NCBI GenBank assembly: GCA_002305615.1
Contig: DBPU01000022.1
Location: 1 to 9,803, forward strand
Origin: Verrucomicrobia bacterium UBA1412
GTDB lineage: Bacteria > Verrucomicrobiota > Verrucomicrobiia > Limisphaerales > UBA1412
Length of the DNA: 9,803 nt
Reading direction: 5' to 3'
A model generated the notes under the pieces. It did no database searches. It was not told the origin of the DNA and was given only the letters and a program-made list of their open reading frames with translations. The number at the start of each line of letters is the position of its first letter. Position 1 is the stretch's first letter. Position numbers and translations under genes: made by a program. This document shows, one piece after another, positions 1 to 6,367 of the stretch.

Positions 1-1
1 G

Positions 2-358
2 AATGGAAACCAGTTGAATGCGTCGGCGGATGTGGATGGCGTGGCCGTCTATTCACCGGGGCCAGGAACGCTCTTGGAGGTCGGGACGCATACGCTATCG
101 GTTACGTTTACGCCTGAGGATACTGCGAATTACGACGCGGCGAGCGCGCAGGTTGAGTTAGTCGTGAATGAGGAGAGCGAACCGCCGGCACTGAGCTTTG
201 AAGTGAAGGAGGGCAAGCTCATCCTGACCTTTAGCGGTGGCAAACTCGAGGCCAGCAACGACCTCATTCATTGGAATCCAGTAGAGGGTGCCCTTGGGGG
301 TACATACGAAGTGGAACTCCCCGCGACAGGCAAGACGTTCTACCGCGTAGCCCAATAA
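2..358 (+). CDS. 3' end of a large secreted protein with Ig-like repeat and Verrucomicrobial C-terminal module (partial)
   Basis: The reading frame is open from base 2 and stops at TAA 356-358; its start lies upstream of the window. The first ~55 residues form a beta-rich Ig-like/MBG-type repeat, with the typical pattern LNASADVDG...YSPGPGTLLEVGTHTLSVTFTP..TANY followed by an alternating valine strand. Such repeats usually occur in tandem in long surface or secreted proteins. After an acidic linker (NEESEPPA) comes a ~55-residue C-terminal module, LSFEVKEGKLILTFSGG...ASNDLIHWNPVEGALGGTYEVELPATGKTFYRVAQ in outline. This ending is familiar from many exported Verrucomicrobiota proteins, where a line such as 'S.DL..W..V.GA' precedes a terminal FYRV. 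The catalytic or binding part is not in the window, so no specific function can be given. A GC-rich hairpin follows 12 nt after the stop. The domain type is fairly secure; the protein's role is unknown. Confidence 0.8.
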   Translation, partial: NGNQLNASADVDGVAVYSPGPGTLLEVGTHTLSVTFTPEDTANYDAASAQVELVVNEESEPPALSFEVKEGKLILTFSGGKLEASNDLIHWNPVEGALGGTYEVELPATGKTFYRVAQ

Positions 359-655
359 AGTCTCAATCAACACCCCACGACCCCAAGAGGGGTCGTAGGG
401 TGTTGTATGCGGGTGGGTTGTACCTGGCCCTGGGGGCTTATACTCCGGTTTATGAGATGGGTATGCTCCGCATACCTCGGACTTGCTGCACCCCGAGAGG
501 GGTACAGAAGGGAGGTTTACAAGTTTCGAGGGTGTGAGTTGGATAGAAAAAAGGTGATTTGGGGCGATTTTGAAGTTTTATGCTTGATCAGAAGGGGCAT
601 TTTGCATAGGCTGAGCTCGAAGTTTCGTTTAGATTTAAACTAACAGCTTAAAACT
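359..655. repeat. Gene-free interval with palindromic repeat cluster (about 371-506) and permease leader
   Basis: No credible gene lies here; the short overlapping frames run through palindromes and have no family features. Three hairpins are visible. They are 371-402; GGTATGC (460-466) with GCATACC (470-476) across a TCC loop; and TGCACCCC (487-494) with GGGGTACA (499-506) across GAGA, with one mismatch. GTATG occurs at 405-409 and 461-465, exactly 56 bp apart, matching the period of the array near 8000. ATGAGATGGGTATG (452-465) is also present there, inverted, at 7962-7975. Bases 507-655 form the leader of the permease gene. I recognise no riboswitch or convincing promoter in it; GTTTA GATT TAAAC (627-640) is a small palindrome that could be an operator, but this is weak. 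Confidence 0.6.
371..402 (+). terminator. Long GC-rich hairpin after the surface-protein gene; possible terminator without a T-tract
   Basis: ACGACCCC (377-384) pairs with GGGGTCGT (389-396) across an AAGA loop. After one C/A mismatch the stem continues as CACCC (371-375) with GGGTG (398-402). It starts 12 nt after the stop codon, where a terminator would sit. The following bases (TTGTATGCGG) contain no T-run, so it may instead be an mRNA 3'-end stabiliser or simply the first palindrome of the repeat region described next. Confidence 0.5.
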
Positions 656-2077
656 ATGAGTAATAACAGTAACAAGTTGCCAGACTATCTGGCCAGTGCA
701 CAGCCGAACCCCAAATCGGGTCGGTCTGCGTGGAGTAAAAACATTGCCCCCGGATATGCGGGCATCATGTTGTGGTTTGTTTTCTGGTTGGGTCTGACCC
801 AGAGCGGCAGTGGAGGAGCCGGCTCCGTGTTTGCCTATGGCTACATGCTGCCTATCCTTTCCCTGGCTCTGGCGGCTCTGATCTGTTTTATTTTCTACTA
901 TGCCGTGATGGGCATCATGGGTCAACGCACGGGGTTGCCTCTCTACATCGTGGGTACTTCGACATTCGGCGCCAAGGGCGGATTCTTCCTGCCCGGCCTC
1001 CTGATGGGTCTTCTGCAATTCGGCTGGTTGGCCGTCAACATCTACTTCTCCAGTAAGGCCGTGATGGGCTTCTTTGATGAGCCTTCGGTCGTCCTCGAAA
1101 AGGGTGTGATGATTGGATGGGGTGTCGCGGCTGCATTGCTGGGCCTGGGCGGTATTAATAAAGTGGGTAAAGTGGTAAGCAAATTCCATTGGATTCCCAT
1201 TATCTCCCTGATCATTCTGACTGTTTACGCTCTGCCGCATATCAAGGGTTTTGATCCCAAGGCGGTGGTTGCTCTTCATCAGCAGTTGAATCCGGCTGTG
1301 GGACCGACCCTGGCTTCCAGCGCGATTATTTTCACGATCATGGCCTATGTGATCGGTTTCTTTGCCACGGCGGGTGCCGCAGGTGTCGATTTCGGCACAG
1401 GTGCTCGTGATAGACGCGACGTCTTCATGGGCGGTGTTGTAGGTATTTTCGGTGCGATGGTTTTCGCCGGCGGTCTGGCTGTTCTCGTCGTAGCGGGTGC
1501 TTATGGTAACTCTGAAGTGGTCAAGCAGATCACTGCCAGCGGTAATTTTGTGGATAACGCCATGGATATGGTCAAAATCCTCGTAGGCCCGACTCTGGGT
1601 AAATGGATGCTGCTGCTCCTGGCGATTGCGGCGTTCCCATCTGCCTGCTTCAGCTCACTCATTGCTGCCAACAGTATCAAGACGACTTTGCCCAAGGTGC
1701 CTCCGTTCTTCTCGGTGGGTATCGGTGCGGCGATCGCCATTTTACTGGCTCTCTTCGGCGTTGCGAAAGACTTGGGTAGTGTATTCGGCGTGATCGGCGC
1801 CTCCTTTGGTCCTGTGTGCGGAGCCATGGCAGTGGATTATCTCATGGCCGGCAAACGTTGGGCGGGTCCTCGCGTCGGTTTCAATCCTCCGGGCTGGATG
1901 GCTTGGGGCTTAGGTTTCATTATCGGTATTCTCCCGAACTTCGGTTGCGCGATTCCGGCAGCTCCCTTCTGGGCGATGATCGTCGGCGGCGTGGTTTATT
2001 ACCTCGGTTCCAAGTTCGGCTTGGAGAGCAAGGTGCTCCCCTATGCTGCGGCTGATAATCAGGCCAAGGACGAATAG
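656..2077 (+). CDS. NCS1-family cytosine/purine permease (CodB-like)
   Basis: This 473-residue integral membrane protein belongs to the nucleobase-cation-symport-1 family, which imports cytosine, purines, allantoin, hydantoins or related compounds with H+ or Na+. Roughly 12 hydrophobic segments follow a polar N-terminus of ~28 residues. Recognisable CodB-like blocks are GQRTGLPLYIVGTSTFGAKGG (about 89-109), LLMGLLQFGWLAVN (115-128), the loop DFGTGARDRRD (245-255), and FGPVCGAMAVDYLMAGKRW (384-402), which aligns with the PPVGGVIIADYLM region of E. coli CodB. It is somewhat longer than CodB (419 residues), mainly through the N-terminal extension. The ATG at 656 has no clear Shine-Dalgarno sequence. 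It appears monocistronic, between a hairpin cluster and a strong terminator. No deaminase or other nucleobase-catabolism gene adjoins it, so the substrate cannot be assigned; the segment after the central loop (SACFSSLIAANS, 329-340) differs from CodB. Family is secure; cytosine specificity is a guess. Confidence 0.88.
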   Translation: MSNNSNKLPDYLASAQPNPKSGRSAWSKNIAPGYAGIMLWFVFWLGLTQSGSGGAGSVFAYGYMLPILSLALAALICFIFYYAVMGIMGQRTGLPLYIVGTSTFGAKGGFFLPGLLMGLLQFGWLAVNIYFSSKAVMGFFDEPSVVLEKGVMIGWGVAAALLGLGGINKVGKVVSKFHWIPIISLIILTVYALPHIKGFDPKAVVALHQQLNPAVGPTLASSAIIFTIMAYVIGFFATAGAAGVDFGTGARDRRDVFMGGVVGIFGAMVFAGGLAVLVVAGAYGNSEVVKQITASGNFVDNAMDMVKILVGPTLGKWMLLLLAIAAFPSACFSSLIAANSIKTTLPKVPPFFSVGIGAAIAILLALFGVAKDLGSVFGVIGASFGPVCGAMAVDYLMAGKRWAGPRVGFNPPGWMAWGLGFIIGILPNFGCAIPAAPFWAMIVGGVVYYLGSKFGLESKVLPYAAADNQAKDE

Positions 2078-2114
2078 TCTCCGTCAGAAATTGATTTGAA
2101 TTGAATCAAAACAA

Positions 2115-2147
2115 GGGGCAGATGCTTGAAACTTCTGCCCCGTTTTT
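2115..2147 (+). terminator. Intrinsic terminator of the permease gene
   Basis: GGGGCAGA (2115-2122) pairs perfectly with TCTGCCCC (2134-2141) across an 11-nt loop and is followed by GTTTTTA, a classic rho-independent terminator. It begins 37 nt after the permease stop. The Nudix start codon lies only 10 nt beyond the T-run, so that gene needs either read-through or a promoter overlapping this hairpin. Confidence 0.85.
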
Positions 2148-2152
2148 ATAGA
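2126..2152 (+). promoter_or_regulatory. Possible promoter embedded in the permease terminator, for a leaderless Nudix mRNA
   Basis: TTGAAA (2126-2131, in the terminator loop) and TATAGA (2147-2152) are 15 bp apart. The spacing is short, but both hexamers resemble sigma70 elements. Initiation 5-7 nt after the -10 would fall at the GTG itself, which would explain the missing ribosome binding site. Speculative. Confidence 0.25.
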
Positions 2153-2156
2153 CACG

Positions 2157-2663
2157 GTGAGTCAGCCCTATAAAATCGCGACCCTGCTTTATTGCTTTGA
2201 CGAGTCGGACCGGGTGCTCCTCCTGCGCCGCAACTTCGAGCCTAATCTGGGGCTCTGGAGTCCCTGCGGCGGCAAGCTCAAAACCGATACGGGCGAGAGT
2301 CCCTACGACTGCGCGGTGAGGGAGCTCAAAGAGGAGACCGGCATGGTAGCCGATACGGAGGATCTGCACCTGACCGGGGTGATCAGCGAGCAGGGACTGG
2401 AGGGCCAACCGCATTGGCTGATGTTTTTATTCGAGGTGAAGAAATGCTTCCGGGAGGTGCCGCCGGTTCACCCGGAAGGCGAGTTCGCTTTTTTCACCCG
2501 CGCGCAGATGGAGGAGCTCCTCATGCCGCAGACCGATTGGGATTATATCTGGCCGCTTTTCTGGAAGTATCGCTCGGGCTTTTTCTCGGCCCGCTGCCGG
2601 ATGCTTCAGGGTGGTAAATTCGAGTGGAAAATAGAGGAGGATTGGCTTCCGGCGCCGGAGTAA
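2157..2663 (+). CDS. Nudix hydrolase (MutT-like NTP pyrophosphohydrolase)
   Basis: A 168-residue single-domain Nudix protein, predicted to hydrolyse a nucleoside diphosphate linked to another moiety (for example 8-oxo-dGTP or another modified NTP) in the cytoplasm. The Nudix box is clear: GGKL (38-41), E47, then RELKEETGM (55-63), which supplies the metal-binding REUxEExGU residues. The segment between GGKL and E47 (KTDTG) gives seven residues between G39 and E47 instead of the usual five, a two-residue insertion in the first loop. The preceding strand VLLLRRNFEPNLGLWSPCGG is typical, and the C-terminal WLPAPE ends a short basic-aromatic tail. GTG 2157 is the only reasonable start: an in-frame TGA lies at 2127-2129 and the next methionine is inside the Nudix box. 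No Shine-Dalgarno sequence precedes it. The actual substrate cannot be read from the sequence. Confidence 0.87.
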   Translation: MSQPYKIATLLYCFDESDRVLLLRRNFEPNLGLWSPCGGKLKTDTGESPYDCAVRELKEETGMVADTEDLHLTGVISEQGLEGQPHWLMFLFEVKKCFREVPPVHPEGEFAFFTRAQMEELLMPQTDWDYIWPLFWKYRSGFFSARCRMLQGGKFEWKIEEDWLPAPE

Positions 2664-2671
2664 GCGGCGAA

Positions 2672-2685
2672 TTCCCAAACGGGAA
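2672..2685 (+). terminator. Weak hairpin after the Nudix gene
   Basis: TTCCC (2672-2676) pairs with GGGAA (2681-2685) across AAAC, starting 8 nt after the Nudix stop. The tail is AAACTTTG, not a T-run, so at best this is a weak terminator. Confidence 0.25.
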
Positions 2686-2704
2686 AAACTTTGTGCATAA
2701 CGAT

Positions 2705-2733
2705 TTGGCAAAACGCACGTTATCATGTATCTT
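2705..2733 (+). promoter_or_regulatory. Candidate sigma70-like promoter of the ccs operon
   Basis: TTGGCA (2705-2710) is followed after exactly 17 bp by TATCTT (2728-2733); they match the consensus hexamers at 5/6 and 4/6 positions. Predicted initiation near 2740 would leave a 5' leader of ~33 nt before the ATG at 2773 and would start the transcript with the hairpin at 2740-2762. Promoter consensus in this phylum is less well established than in E. coli. Confidence 0.38.
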
Positions 2734-2739
2734 TCTAGG

Positions 2740-2762
2740 GCGTTTTAGCGGAGGAAAAACGC
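2740..2762 (+). promoter_or_regulatory. 5' leader hairpin carrying the Shine-Dalgarno sequence of resB in its loop
   Basis: GCGTTTT (2740-2746) pairs perfectly with AAAACGC (2756-2762). The 9-nt loop contains GGAGG (2750-2754), the only good Shine-Dalgarno sequence before the ATG at 2773. The linear gap of 18 nt from GGAGG to ATG is too long for normal initiation and there is no other in-frame start between. Folding the 3' arm of the stem would shorten the effective spacing, so the hairpin may affect translation of the operon. Confidence 0.4.
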
Positions 2763-2772
2763 GGTCCAACTA

Positions 2773-4632
2773 ATGATATCCAAGCAAATTATAAAGAAGT
2801 TAGGTTCGCTGAAGCTGGCGGTAGTGCTGATATCCGTCATCTCCTGTGTATTGATCGCGGCAACTCTGGTCGAAGCCAAGTACTCGACCGAGATGGCCGT
2901 GAATCTCATTTACGGCTCCTGGTGGTTCAGCTCGCTGCTTTTTCTCCTGAGCTTGAACGTGATCTCTTCGGCTCTGGTGCGTTATCCCTGGCGCCGCAGC
3001 CAGTATGGATTTCTCATGACGCACTCGGGAATTGTCATTATTCTCGTTGGCGCCATTGTGGGGCTTCTGGGCGGACGCGAGGGCTACATCACTTTGAGCG
3101 AGAATGGCGCCGCAGTCGACAGCCTCACGACCGGCCGGGAGGTTTTACAGATCGGCCGCTCGGGCGAAAAAAGTTACCTCCGAGTCCCGCTGAACCTGGA
3201 CCGTATCAAGAAAAGCACCGCGCCGATTCGTATTTCCTCTGAGAGCATTCTCCCGCCGGAGACCTTGCAGGCTTCCATCGTCAGCCGCTACGCGCATACG
3301 GAAGATCGGACGGTGGTGAGCCAGGGTGAATCGGGCTTTAATCCGGCTCTGGAAATCAGCATCCGTCCGCCGTCCGCCGACGAGGTCGACGATATCCGCG
3401 AATGGATGGTCAGCAACGACCCCGAGCGGCAGATTCTCCAGATGGGACCGCTCTTTATCCGCCTGATGAAGGCCGAGACCGAAGAAAGGCTCCAGACACT
3501 GCTCAATCCGCCCGCGGTGAGCGAGACCGGAGGACTCGGCAAACTGAATTTCAAGGTGGAGGGAGTTCCTTTCGAGCTTAATGTCCATCAGTGGCTGGGC
3601 AAGGAAATGAAGAGCGAGGATGGAAAAATCACGATTGCGCTCAAGGAGTATTTTGCCGATTTCAGAATGGCTGAAGAGGAGGGTAAACCGGTTTCGGCTT
3701 CTGACCAGCCCAATAACCCCGCTATCCGTTATGAAGTGAGCTGGGGCGGAGAGGCCGAGCCCAAAACGGCGGTCGGTTTCGCTTTTGCGGATTACCCGGA
3801 TTTGGCCATGATGCATGTGGAAGGGGCCGGAGAAAAGGCGGTGGAAGTCCTCTATGATTTTGACCGCTCGATGATGGATGTCGGGATTTTTGCCGAGAAC
3901 AGCGTCGTCTTCCTGATCGCCGGTCCGGGAGAACAACTTCACTATGTGGCGCGCAGACCCGGTGAAGAGCGGCATAGCGGCCCGGTGGAGCTCGGAAAGA
4001 TTTTGCCTCTGGAAGGCTGGAAGATGAATCCGGGCCTGAGCGTGGTTCAGTACCTGCAGAATGCGGAGGTGCGGCAGGTGGTGACACCGATCCCGCTGGA
4101 AGAGGACTCCGGTTTTTCGCGGCCGGCTTTGGAATTGCAGCTTACCGGTGGCGGACACTCGACCAACGTCGTTATCCAATGGAACCGGCCCTTTGAAGTC
4201 ATGGCCGGGGCAGACCCTGAGAACCGCGTGCCGGTGACCCTTCTCTACACCGACGAGAGAATCCCGCTCGGTTTCAAGGTTCAGCTTTTGAAGTTCAATA
4301 TGCCCACCTTTGAGGGAACGCAGATGCCCGCCTCCTACGAGAGCCTCATCCGCGTGACCGATCAAGAGACGGGCGAGGCTCTGGAAAGAAAAGTCTGGAT
4401 GAATCATCCGATGAGTTACGGCGGGTATCGAATCTCGCAATCGGGTTATTCGCAGGGAATGGGGGCCGCCCGTTCGACTTTGCAGCTTTTGGCGGACCCG
4501 GGGTCCTGGTTGAAGTGGTTGGGTTCCATCCTCTTAATGCTCGGCATCACGGTCATGTATTTCTGGAATCCGGATAAGAAGAAATCCTCCGAGGCGAACT
4601 CGAATAAAGAAACAGACCAAACAACTGCCTGA
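2773..4632 (+). CDS. resB: ResB/Ccs1 (CcsB) cytochrome c biogenesis protein, System II
   Basis: This 619-residue protein is the ResB-type partner of the System II cytochrome c synthase, which works with CcsA to move haem to the outer face of the membrane and ligate it to apocytochrome CXXCH motifs. Three N-terminal membrane helices are visible: about 12-33 (KLAVVLISVISCVLIAATL), 50-68 and 85-101. The third begins with the signature THSGIVIILVGAIVGLLGG; its histidine (H84) corresponds to the conserved TM histidine of CcsB proteins. A large extracytoplasmic domain follows (about 102-575). The family ending NHPMSYGGYRISQSGY leads into a last helix at about 578-598 and a short Lys/Ser-rich cytoplasmic tail. 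The stop is 4 nt before the CcsA start, so the two are surely co-transcribed and probably translationally coupled. The start is chosen as the first in-frame ATG; the GGAGG upstream is unusually far. Family assignment is secure. Confidence 0.93.
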   Translation: MISKQIIKKLGSLKLAVVLISVISCVLIAATLVEAKYSTEMAVNLIYGSWWFSSLLFLLSLNVISSALVRYPWRRSQYGFLMTHSGIVIILVGAIVGLLGGREGYITLSENGAAVDSLTTGREVLQIGRSGEKSYLRVPLNLDRIKKSTAPIRISSESILPPETLQASIVSRYAHTEDRTVVSQGESGFNPALEISIRPPSADEVDDIREWMVSNDPERQILQMGPLFIRLMKAETEERLQTLLNPPAVSETGGLGKLNFKVEGVPFELNVHQWLGKEMKSEDGKITIALKEYFADFRMAEEEGKPVSASDQPNNPAIRYEVSWGGEAEPKTAVGFAFADYPDLAMMHVEGAGEKAVEVLYDFDRSMMDVGIFAENSVVFLIAGPGEQLHYVARRPGEERHSGPVELGKILPLEGWKMNPGLSVVQYLQNAEVRQVVTPIPLEEDSGFSRPALELQLTGGGHSTNVVIQWNRPFEVMAGADPENRVPVTLLYTDERIPLGFKVQLLKFNMPTFEGTQMPASYESLIRVTDQETGEALERKVWMNHPMSYGGYRISQSGYSQGMGAARSTLQLLADPGSWLKWLGSILLMLGITVMYFWNPDKKKSSEANSNKETDQTTA

Positions 4633-4636
4633 AAAT

Positions 4637-6325
4637 ATGAAAAATAGAACGTTTATGGGACTGAAAACCTGGGCGCTCATCGTCTGGGTGTTCCTGGCGG
4701 CAATCCAGCAGGGCTCGGGCGCCGTCAGACCGGAGATTCCGGTCGATGTGATGGGGCGTCTCATCTTGCAGGATGGCGGACGCAAAAAACCCTTTGATAC
4801 CTATTCGCGGGAGAATCTGGTCAAGCTGACCGGCCGGGCCAAATGGATTTCCCCCGAGGGCAAGCGCTGGAGCGCCATCGAAGTGATGACCGATCTGGCT
4901 CTGGGAACCAATAACTGGCTGGGAGAAAAGATAATTCGGATCGGATACATCCCGCTCAAAGAGCAACTGGGACTGGAGACGACTGAGAAATTTTTCAGTT
5001 ACCGCGATATTCGCTCCCAATCGGAGGTTTCGAGCAAACTGATGGGGATTTTGAATCCGCGCGACGGCTCGACCCCAAGCACGCAGCTGGCCACGGAGGC
5101 CCGGAAACTGGTGGGGCAACTTAACCAGCTCGAAAAACTGACCGGTGCGGAGGCTTTCGCATGGATCCCGGTGAGCGGAGGCGGCCGCTGGCTTCATGTA
5201 GAAGATGCCCCTCAGACCTACAGCACGCGCGGGCCCGATATCCTGCTCGCCTATAGAGCAATGCAACAGGCTTACCGTCTGGGTGACGTTCCCGAATTTC
5301 AGAAGCAGACCCGTGCCTTCCGTTCCCATCTGGAATCCTTGGGCGGACCGGAGCTCTATCCCAGCAAGCGGATGAAAATGGAGCTCATTTACAACTACGT
5401 TCACCCCTTCCGCTGGGCCTGGATCGTTTTCCTTGTCAGCTTTGTCCTGCTTCTCTTCCCTGGCACCAGTTGCCAGCGTGGTTCCAAGTCTTACTGCATA
5501 GCCATGTCGCTTTTCGGAACCGCTATCTTATTGCAGATTTGCGGCTTTGCCCTGAGGACCCTGATTTCGGGCCGCGCTCCGGTGACCAACATGTATGAAG
5601 TGCTCATCTTCATGGCGTTGGGTGCGAGCGTGATCGCCTACATATACGAGATCATGTATCGGCAGAAGGTGTTAGTGCAGGCCGCCTCGGTGGTGGCCGC
5701 TTTGACGCTGATTCTGGCCGATAACCTGCCGGCGGTTTTCGACCCCAGCATCCAGCCTCTGGTGCCGGTTTTGCAATCCAATTGGTGGCTGACCGTGCAT
5801 GTGATCACGATTACGATTGGTTACGGAGCCTTCCTCCTGGCGATGGGAGTCGGCCATATTGCGATGGCACGCTATCTTTTTTATACGACGGACAGGAAAA
5901 CAATTGATAATCTCACCCGTTTCAATTATCGTACTATGCAGATAGGGGTACTCTTCCTGGCGGCCGGGACACTCCTCGGAGGACTCTGGGCAGAAAAAGC
6001 CTGGGGTCGGTTCTGGGGCTGGGATCCTAAGGAGACTTGGGCGCTCATCGCGCTTCTGCTTTACTTAGCTGTATTGCATGCGCGTTACGTACGCTGGATT
6101 GGCGGCTTTGGTTTGAATGCGGCCAGTGTGCTGGCATTTCAGGGAATTGTGATGGCCGGCTACGGTGTGAATTATCTGTTGGGAACCGGTAAGCACAGTT
6201 ACGGCTTTGGAGTGGGTGGCGAGCTCATCGTCGGGATATTCGTCCTGCTTGAGCTGATACTCGTTCTTCTGGCGGTGATGCGGCACAAGCAGAGTATTAA
6301 AAGTAGTAAAGGAACGCAGGCATAG
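4637..6325 (+). CDS. ccsA: CcsA, haem-handling subunit of System II cytochrome c synthase, with extended N-terminal periplasmic domain
   Basis: This 562-residue membrane protein binds haem at its extracytoplasmic face and presents it for thioether bond formation. The tryptophan-rich WWD motif is intact: WGRFWGWDPKETWALI at 456-471. Candidate axial histidines flank it: H388 (WWLTVHVITITIGYG) and H520 (GVNYLLGTGKHSYGFG). Further TM histidines are H407 and H481. An N-terminal helix or signal anchor (about 9-24) precedes a periplasmic domain of ~225 residues starting PEIPVDVMGRLILQDGGRKKPFDTYSREN; such an extension is known from CcsA proteins of the long CcsBA type (for example in Bacteroidota and Epsilonproteobacteria). 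Here the two halves are separate genes 4 nt apart. The first helix after that domain begins near 260, and helices continue to about 548. ATG 4637 has no strong ribosome binding site, consistent with coupling to resB. No CcdA, ResA or CXXCH cytochrome gene is nearby. Confidence 0.95.
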   Translation: MKNRTFMGLKTWALIVWVFLAAIQQGSGAVRPEIPVDVMGRLILQDGGRKKPFDTYSRENLVKLTGRAKWISPEGKRWSAIEVMTDLALGTNNWLGEKIIRIGYIPLKEQLGLETTEKFFSYRDIRSQSEVSSKLMGILNPRDGSTPSTQLATEARKLVGQLNQLEKLTGAEAFAWIPVSGGGRWLHVEDAPQTYSTRGPDILLAYRAMQQAYRLGDVPEFQKQTRAFRSHLESLGGPELYPSKRMKMELIYNYVHPFRWAWIVFLVSFVLLLFPGTSCQRGSKSYCIAMSLFGTAILLQICGFALRTLISGRAPVTNMYEVLIFMALGASVIAYIYEIMYRQKVLVQAASVVAALTLILADNLPAVFDPSIQPLVPVLQSNWWLTVHVITITIGYGAFLLAMGVGHIAMARYLFYTTDRKTIDNLTRFNYRTMQIGVLFLAAGTLLGGLWAEKAWGRFWGWDPKETWALIALLLYLAVLHARYVRWIGGFGLNAASVLAFQGIVMAGYGVNYLLGTGKHSYGFGVGGELIVGIFVLLELILVLLAVMRHKQSIKSSKGTQA

Positions 6326-6352
6326 TTTTTTGTAAAGACTCGTGAAAAAGGG

Positions 6353-6357
6353 GGAGG
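6353..6357 (+). promoter_or_regulatory. Strong ribosome binding site fixing the hexomutase GTG start
   Basis: GGAGG at 6353-6357, within GGGGGAGGT, lies 10 nt before GTG 6368. This favours the GTG over the in-frame ATG at 6380, which would be 22 nt away. It is the clearest Shine-Dalgarno sequence in the window. Confidence 0.7.
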
Positions 6358-6367
6358 TCAATTAGTT

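Noticed and set aside
271..643. Overlapping short plus-strand frames between the surface-protein gene and the permease
   Set aside because: They start inside the first gene or in the hairpin cluster and translate palindromic DNA; no recognisable domain or proper initiation site.
507..655. Purine, PreQ1 or other riboswitch upstream of the nucleobase permease
   Set aside because: I looked for a known aptamer core and a terminator or sequestering hairpin near the start, but found only small inverted repeats (TATGC 579-583 with GCATA 604-608; GTTTA/TAAAC 627-640).
3145..4440. Long minus-strand open frame (431 codons) opposite resB
   Set aside because: It is antisense to a well-supported gene; its composition (rich in His, Arg, Leu) is that of a shadow frame. 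The same applies to the minus-strand frames at 635-1279, 4553-5404 and 6377-7615.
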